16,906 nt of DNA, from positions 1 to 16,906 of the forward strand of contig NZ_SUTK01000034.1 in assembly GCF_015062905.1 (NCBI RefSeq), in the 5' to 3' direction. Made by a program: the position numbers and the translations under genes. Below, one piece after another: positions 13,300 through 16,906 of the stretch. This DNA comes from Methanobrevibacter thaueri (lineage in GTDB: Archaea > Methanobacteriota > Methanobacteria > Methanobacteriales > Methanobacteriaceae). Under the pieces are notes generated by a model, which did no database searches, was not told the origin of the DNA, and saw only the letters and a program-made list of their open reading frames with translations. Every line of letters begins with the position of its first letter. Position 1 is the first letter of the stretch.

Positions 13300-14544
13300 A
13301 TGTCCGGAGTATCATCAAAAGAATTATATGAATTTAAAAAGACATTAAAAGAATTGGCAAATAAGAGAGGCAGAGGTACTGAGCTTGTTTCCGTTTACAT
13401 CCCACCATCCAAACAATTGAGTGATGTTGGTAAGCACATGAGAGATGAAATGGGTCAGAGCGCTAACATTAAGAGTAAACAGACAAGAAAAAATGTACAG
13501 TCTGCAATTGCGGTTATTTTGGAGAGTATAAAACTATACAAACAGCCTCCTGAAAATGGTATTGTCCTGTTTGTGGGTATGATTCCTAAAGGCGGTCCTG
13601 GAACTGAAAAGATGGAAAAATATATTTTGGAACCGCCGGAACCTGTTCAGACTTACTGGTATAAATGTAACAATGAGTTCTTCCTGGAACCTCTTGAATA
13701 CATGATTGAAGAGCATGATGTTTATGGTGTGGCAGTAATTGATAGGAATGAAGCTACCTATGCTACATTGAAAGGTAAGAGGGAAACCATTCTTGGGCAT
13801 TTGACTAGTGGAGTTCCAGGAAAGCATAAGGCTGGAGGACAGTCCCAAAGAAGGTTTGACCGTGTTATCGAAGACCTTGCTCACCAGTTCTTAAAGCGTA
13901 TTGGAGATCATATGAACGAGGCATTCCTGCCTTTGAAGGATGATTTGAAAGGAATCATTATTGGGGGACCTGGTTTTACCAAAAAGGATTTCTATGAGGG
14001 AGATTACCTTCAATATGAGCTTAAAGACAAAGTCATGACTATAGTTGACACATCCTACACTGGTGAAGAGGGTATCCGTGAAGTTATTGCAAAATCTGCT
14101 GATGATTTGGCAAATCTTGATGTGATGCAGGAAAAGAAACTTGTTCAAAGATTTATTCAGGAATTAAGAAAAGACAAGGGATTATACTCCTACGGTGAGG
14201 ATGAAGTCAGAAACAACTTGATTATCGGTGCTGTTGATGTGCTGCTCTTGTCAGAAGATTTAACTAGCATGCGTAAGGTATTTGCCTGTCCAAGCTGCGG
14301 AACCCAAAAGGAAATCACAGTCAAAACCCAGGCTGAAGCTGATAATCTTGAGGAGAGATGCCCTAACTGTAATGAAGTTCTAAAAGAAGAGTCTTCCATG
14401 GATTTGGTTGATGAATTTGTGGAAAAGGCTGAAGAAATGAATACTGATGTCGAGTTCATTTCTACTGAAACTGAAGAAGGCATGCAGCTGTTCCGTGCTT
14501 TCGGAGGAATTGGGGCAATACTCAGGTATTACGTTGAACGCTAA
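13300..14544 (+). CDS. prf1: Peptide chain release factor aRF1
   Basis: Archaeal release factor that recognises all three stop codons and triggers peptide release; 414 residues, as usual. Stop-codon recognition motifs: NIKS at residues 56-59 and YKCNNEF (YxCxxxF) at 121-127. The catalytic GGQ is at 179-181 in GKHKAGGQSQRRF, placed at the peptidyl-transferase centre. The C-terminal domain carries a zinc-ribbon-like pair, Cys330/Cys333 and Cys354/Cys357, typical of archaeal aRF1 and linked to binding of the aRF3/ABCE1 partners. The start is ATG 13300 with a weak AGGGAT site. It ends in a 4-bp overlap with a convergent small gene and is followed by a strong hairpin and T-runs. Confidence 0.97.
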   Translation: MSGVSSKELYEFKKTLKELANKRGRGTELVSVYIPPSKQLSDVGKHMRDEMGQSANIKSKQTRKNVQSAIAVILESIKLYKQPPENGIVLFVGMIPKGGPGTEKMEKYILEPPEPVQTYWYKCNNEFFLEPLEYMIEEHDVYGVAVIDRNEATYATLKGKRETILGHLTSGVPGKHKAGGQSQRRFDRVIEDLAHQFLKRIGDHMNEAFLPLKDDLKGIIIGGPGFTKKDFYEGDYLQYELKDKVMTIVDTSYTGEEGIREVIAKSADDLANLDVMQEKKLVQRFIQELRKDKGLYSYGEDEVRNNLIIGAVDVLLLSEDLTSMRKVFACPSCGTQKEITVKTQAEADNLEERCPNCNEVLKEESSMDLVDEFVEKAEEMNTDVEFISTETEEGMQLFRAFGGIGAILRYYVER

Positions 14545-14777
14545 TTATAACATTTTGGCGATTTGTCCAAATGTGTTATAATATTACTTTTTCTTTTTTC
14601 TTTTTTTGTATAATATTCGCTTAACCCTTCTTCTTGGCGTATCTGGTTGATCATTTTGAAAAATATCTGTTTGGGAACGGTATTCTCTTTGTTTATCTCC
14701 ACATATAGTGAATGCATGCTCCTGTTTTTGGTCAGGTAACTTTCCTTAAGTGTTTGATATTGACTTTTGCTTATCAT
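14541..14777 (-). CDS. Small basic hypothetical protein
   Basis: A 78-residue basic protein without a recognised family. Predicted mainly helical: QYQTLKESYLTKNRSMHSLYVEIN (7-30), then a TVPKQIFFKMINQIRQEEGL segment (33-52), then a lysine-rich tail. The helix-turn-helix-like spacing hints at nucleic-acid binding, but that is only inference. The start is ATG 14777 with a GTGAT site upstream, the pattern of other genes here, which supports it being real. The last ~16 codons (SNIITHLDKSPKCYN) are read through the prf1 terminator hairpin and may be poorly conserved. The stop overlaps the prf1 stop region by 4 bp. Confidence 0.6.
   Translation of the reverse strand: MISKSQYQTLKESYLTKNRSMHSLYVEINKENTVPKQIFFKMINQIRQEEGLSEYYTKKEKRKSNIITHLDKSPKCYN
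14544..14608 (+). terminator. Strong hairpin terminator of prf1
   Basis: ATTATAACA (14544-14552) pairs perfectly with TGTTATAAT (14574-14582), topped by TTTGG (14554-14558) with CCAAA (14567-14571) and an 8-nt loop. T-runs follow from 14586 to 14608. The hairpin lies wholly within the last codons of the convergent small gene. Confidence 0.7.
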
Positions 14778-14987
14778 ATTTTATCACTTTGTTTATTAAA
14801 AATTAATTTTTGCCCATTTTTAAATATTGATTTGTAAATTATGGTATATAAAGGAATATGGTTTTTAAATTTCTATATAATTTTGTTTAAAATTTTTTTG
14901 TATTTTTCTTTTTTGTTCGGTTTTTTGGTTGCAACATGTGATTTTCCAGAACATTTGAATTTTTCAATTCTTCGGAAATTTTATGGT

Positions 14988-15001
14988 GGAAGATACTTTC
15001 C
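14988..15001. promoter_or_regulatory. Candidate NrpR-type nitrogen operator (GGAA-N6-TTCC)
   Basis: GGAAGATACTTTCC has the exact form GGAA-N6-TTCC, the operator bound by the nitrogen regulator NrpR in Methanococcus. Another GGAA lies at 14974-14977 and a TTCC at 14944-14947. It stands upstream of an ammonia-assimilation gene. It is about 160 bp before the best TATA box, farther than usual for this repressor, so the assignment is tentative. Confidence 0.4.
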
Positions 15002-15161
15002 GACTTTGTTTATGTATTGATAATTTTTATTGTCGATTGTAGAAAAATTTTTGAAAAGATTTAAAAAGTAAAATAGGTGTTTTTATATTTTTTTATAATT
15101 TGTATAATATATATCTTAATTTTTATGAATAATATTGATTTATTTTTAATAAAAATTGAAT

Positions 15162-15174
15162 AATATTTAAATAT
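15162..15174 (+). promoter_or_regulatory. Probable gdhA TATA box
   Basis: AATATTTAAATAT contains a 12-bp palindrome and is the strongest TATA-like block before gdhA. A start near 15195-15200 would give a leader of about 50 nt ending in the GGAGGA ribosome-binding site (15239-15244). Confidence 0.45.
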
Positions 15175-15250
15175 GAGGAAGTGCAAATAATTAACTATAT
15201 TGTTAAATTTTAATGATATAATTTTTATAATTTTATTCGGAGGAATAATT

Positions 15251-16585
15251 TTGTCATACGTAGATGAAGTAATTGAAACTATAATAGAACAAAACCCTTC
15301 AGAACCTGAATTCCACCAAGCTGTACGCGAAGTAATGGAATCTCTAAGGGTGGTAATTGAAGAAAACGAAGAAGAATACAGGAAAAATGCTCTTCTTGAA
15401 AGATTAGTAAATCCAGAAAGACAAATCAAATTCCGTGTTCCATGGATTGACGACAACGGCCAAGTGCAAGTGAACACCGGTTACAGGGTACAGTTCAACT
15501 CAGCAATCGGACCTTACAAAGGCGGATTACGTTTCCACCCATCAGTAAACCTCGGAATCATCAAGTTCTTAGGTTTCGAACAAATCTTCAAAAACTCCTT
15601 AACCGGACTTCCAATCGGCGGAGGAAAAGGTGGATCAGACTTTGATCCTAAAGGAAAATCTGACAGGGAAATCATGGCATTCTGTCAAAGTTTCATGACC
15701 GAATTATGCAAATACATCGGAGCTGACACTGATGTTCCTGCAGGAGATATTGGTGTAGGTGGCCGAGAAATCGGTTTCTTATTCGGACAATACAAAAGAA
15801 TCAGAGGATTATACGAAGGAGTATTAACCGGTAAAGGATTATCCTTCGGAGGATCTCTTGCAAGAACTGAAGCTACCGGATATGGTTTATTATACTTCAC
15901 AAATGCTATGTTAAAAGCAAATGATATTGATATCGCAGGTAAAACCATTGTCGTATCTGGTGCAGGTAACGTAGCTACTTACGCTATCCAAAAAGCACAA
16001 CAATTAGGCGGTAACCCAGTAACCTGTTCCGATTCCACCGGATGGATCTACGACCCAGAAGGAATCGATGTTGAATTGCTCAAAGAGATTAAAGAAGTAA
16101 GACGTGAAAGATTAACCGCTTATGCTGAAGCAAGACCTTCCGCAGAATACCACGAAGGCAAAGGTGTATGGTCCATCAAATGTGACATCGCATTACCATG
16201 TGCTACCCAAAACGAATTGCAATTAGAAGATGCTAAAATCCTAGTTGAAAACGGCGTTTTAGCTGTTGCTGAAGGAGCAAACATGCCAACCACTATCGAA
16301 GCAACCGAATACTTACAGGAAAACGGCGTATTATTCGCACCAGGTAAAGCATCCAACGCTGGTGGAGTAGCAACTTCCGCACTTGAAATGTCACAAAACT
16401 CAGAAAGATTATCCTGGACTTTCGAAGAAGTTGACGGCAGACTCCAAACCATTATGGAAAACATCTTTGAAAATGCTGCAGCTGCTGCTGAAGAATACGG
16501 CATGGACAAAAACTATGTCGCAGGAGCAAACATTGCAGGATTCAAGAAAGTTGTTGACGCAATGAACGCACAAGGAATTGTTTAG
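15251..16585 (+). CDS. gdhA: NADP-type glutamate dehydrogenase
   Basis: Catalyses reductive amination of 2-oxoglutarate with ammonia to glutamate; hexameric cytosolic enzyme, 444 residues, the usual length. Substrate-site lysines are in GPYKGG (Lys90) and GGGKGG (Lys126); catalytic Asp166 lies in PAGDIG. The dinucleotide fold has GAGNVA at 237-242, and strand 2 ends in CSDSTG with Ser260 rather than an acidic residue, which favours NADP(H). The start is TTG 15251 with CGGAGGA at 15238-15244; an upstream in-frame TTG at 15200 would add a hydrophobic stretch foreign to the family and is rejected. Codon use is strongly biased, suggesting high expression. A candidate NrpR operator upstream suggests nitrogen control. 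Confidence 0.96.
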   Translation: MSYVDEVIETIIEQNPSEPEFHQAVREVMESLRVVIEENEEEYRKNALLERLVNPERQIKFRVPWIDDNGQVQVNTGYRVQFNSAIGPYKGGLRFHPSVNLGIIKFLGFEQIFKNSLTGLPIGGGKGGSDFDPKGKSDREIMAFCQSFMTELCKYIGADTDVPAGDIGVGGREIGFLFGQYKRIRGLYEGVLTGKGLSFGGSLARTEATGYGLLYFTNAMLKANDIDIAGKTIVVSGAGNVATYAIQKAQQLGGNPVTCSDSTGWIYDPEGIDVELLKEIKEVRRERLTAYAEARPSAEYHEGKGVWSIKCDIALPCATQNELQLEDAKILVENGVLAVAEGANMPTTIEATEYLQENGVLFAPGKASNAGGVATSALEMSQNSERLSWTFEEVDGRLQTIMENIFENAAAAAEEYGMDKNYVAGANIAGFKKVVDAMNAQGIV

Positions 16586-16592
16586 AACCACC

Positions 16593-16607
16593 CTACTTTT
16601 ATAGTAG
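16593..16607 (+). promoter_or_regulatory. Short inverted repeat with TATA-like core after gdhA
   Basis: CTACT (16593-16597) and AGTAG (16603-16607) flank TTTAT. The TTTTATAG core is centred about 26 bp before the following ATG, the right distance for a TATA box of a leaderless mRNA. It may also act as the gdhA 3' stem; no long T-run follows. Confidence 0.35.
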
Positions 16608-16617
16608 AAGATATAAA

Positions 16618-16635
16618 TAATACCATATGGTATTA
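16618..16635. repeat. 18-bp perfect palindrome over the integrase start codon
   Basis: TAATACCATATGGTATTA is a perfect palindrome centred at 16626/16627; the ATG of the following gene begins at its centre. It would also cover the expected transcription start. This is the form of an operator for a dimeric repressor. Confidence 0.6.
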
Positions 16636-16906
16636 GAAAATTATGAGGTTAAGGACGATGATTTTTACATCATATTATGTGATGGTAAAAATCTCTCCAT
16701 TAATTCTCGAAAAAAGTATGCTAATGCATTAAAAAATTATACAAACTTTCACCAACTTACTCTAGAACAATTATTGGACGAAGCAGAAGATGATGAAGAA
16801 AATAATGTTCGTGAATCAAGAAGGAAGATACGTTCTCGTCTAATTAATTTTAGAACACATTTAATTAATGATTTGGGATATAAAGCTTCAACCATTAAAA
16901 CCAACA
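16627..16906 (+). CDS. Tyrosine recombinase/integrase, N-terminal part (runs off the window)
   Basis: Only the first 93 codons are present. They read as the helical N-terminal, core-binding (SAM-like) domain of a phage-integrase/Xer-type recombinase: NSRKKYANALKNYTNFHQLTLEQLLDEAEDDEE, an arginine-rich helix RESRRKIRSRLINFRTHLIND, and GYKASTIKTN leading towards the catalytic domain, which lies beyond the end. The catalytic R-H-R-Y residues therefore cannot be checked. ATG 16627 has no ribosome-binding site and a TATA-like box about 26 bp upstream, suggesting leaderless expression. It could belong to an integrated element or be a chromosomal recombinase. A sequence of this type is common in Methanobrevibacter from memory. 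Confidence 0.7.
   Translation, partial: MVLENYEVKDDDFYIILCDGKNLSINSRKKYANALKNYTNFHQLTLEQLLDEAEDDEENNVRESRRKIRSRLINFRTHLINDLGYKASTIKTN

Larger units (their letters stand above)
14778..15250. other. 473-bp AT-rich intergenic region upstream of gdhA
   Basis: No gene or RNA gene is visible on either strand. It contains the upstream promoter of the small minus-strand gene (TATA-like sequence near 14820-14850), T-runs around 14885-14915, a cluster of GGAA/TTCC half-sites at 14944-15001, and the gdhA promoter near 15162. Its length is unusual against the tight spacing elsewhere. Confidence 0.6.

Noticed and set aside
14798..14811. 14-bp palindrome AAAAATTAATTTTT
   Set aside because: Pure A/T palindromes are common in sequence of this composition, and it lies between the TATA region and binding site of the small gene without other structure.
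15200..15250. Hydrophobic N-terminal segment on GdhA (possible signal peptide)
   Set aside because: It arises only if TTG 15200 is used; the GGAGGA site and family length place the start at 15251.
15061..15477. 138-codon minus-strand frame upstream of and into gdhA
   Set aside because: It is the antisense of the gdhA 5' end joined to AT-rich intergenic sequence, with low-complexity I/K-rich translation.
1..16906. CRISPR array or CRISPR-associated genes
   Set aside because: No regularly spaced repeats of suitable length were seen and no cas-like proteins are present.

Overview
The window comes from a methanogenic archaeon of the order Methanobacteriales, most likely a Methanobrevibacter. The grounds are the low-GC sequence, the archaeal gene order nusA - rpsL - rpsG - fusA (aEF-2) - tuf (aEF-1A) - rpsJ - tRNA-Ser, an archaeal release factor aRF1, AT-rich TATA boxes with T-run terminators, and ribosome-binding sites of the GGTGAT/GGAGG type. 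The genus is inferred from recalled protein similarity, not from a search.

Layout. Positions 1-5903 (+) hold the translation cluster: NusA-like KH protein, S12, S7, EF-2, EF-1 alpha, S10 and a class II tRNA-Ser(UGA). Three AT-rich gaps (after nusA, fusA and tuf) carry hairpins, T-runs and TATA-like boxes, so the cluster probably contains several transcription units. Positions 5917-9522 (-) hold a tightly packed operon read UPF0146 protein -> SPCA-like Ca2+/Mn2+ P-type ATPase -> cbiJ, with a 4-bp gap and a 4-bp overlap. It faces a RimI-type acetyltransferase (+), apparently leaderless, across a short AT-rich promoter region.

Positions 10018-12217 are accessory in character: a membrane protein with two zinc ribbons (-), a compact highly structured ~131-bp element just upstream of it that has the layout of an IS200/IS605-derived palindromic mini-element (or TnpB-type RNA scaffold), an unrecognised 323-residue protein with two related halves (+), and a TIGR04076-like protein (+). 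Then come tRNA-dihydrouridine synthase (-), aRF1 (+) and a small conserved-looking lysine-rich protein (-) whose 3' end lies over the aRF1 terminator.

Positions 14778-15250 are a 473-bp regulatory gap upstream of gdhA (NADP-type glutamate dehydrogenase). It contains an exact GGAA-N6-TTCC motif, the shape of an NrpR nitrogen operator. The window ends inside a tyrosine-recombinase-like gene whose start codon sits in the centre of an 18-bp perfect palindrome.

Most genes are housekeeping (protein synthesis, tRNA modification, ammonia assimilation, cobalamin/F430-related tetrapyrrole chemistry). The most novel signals are non-coding: the structured element at 10553-10683, the gdhA operator, the integrase palindrome and the folded leaders in the translation cluster.
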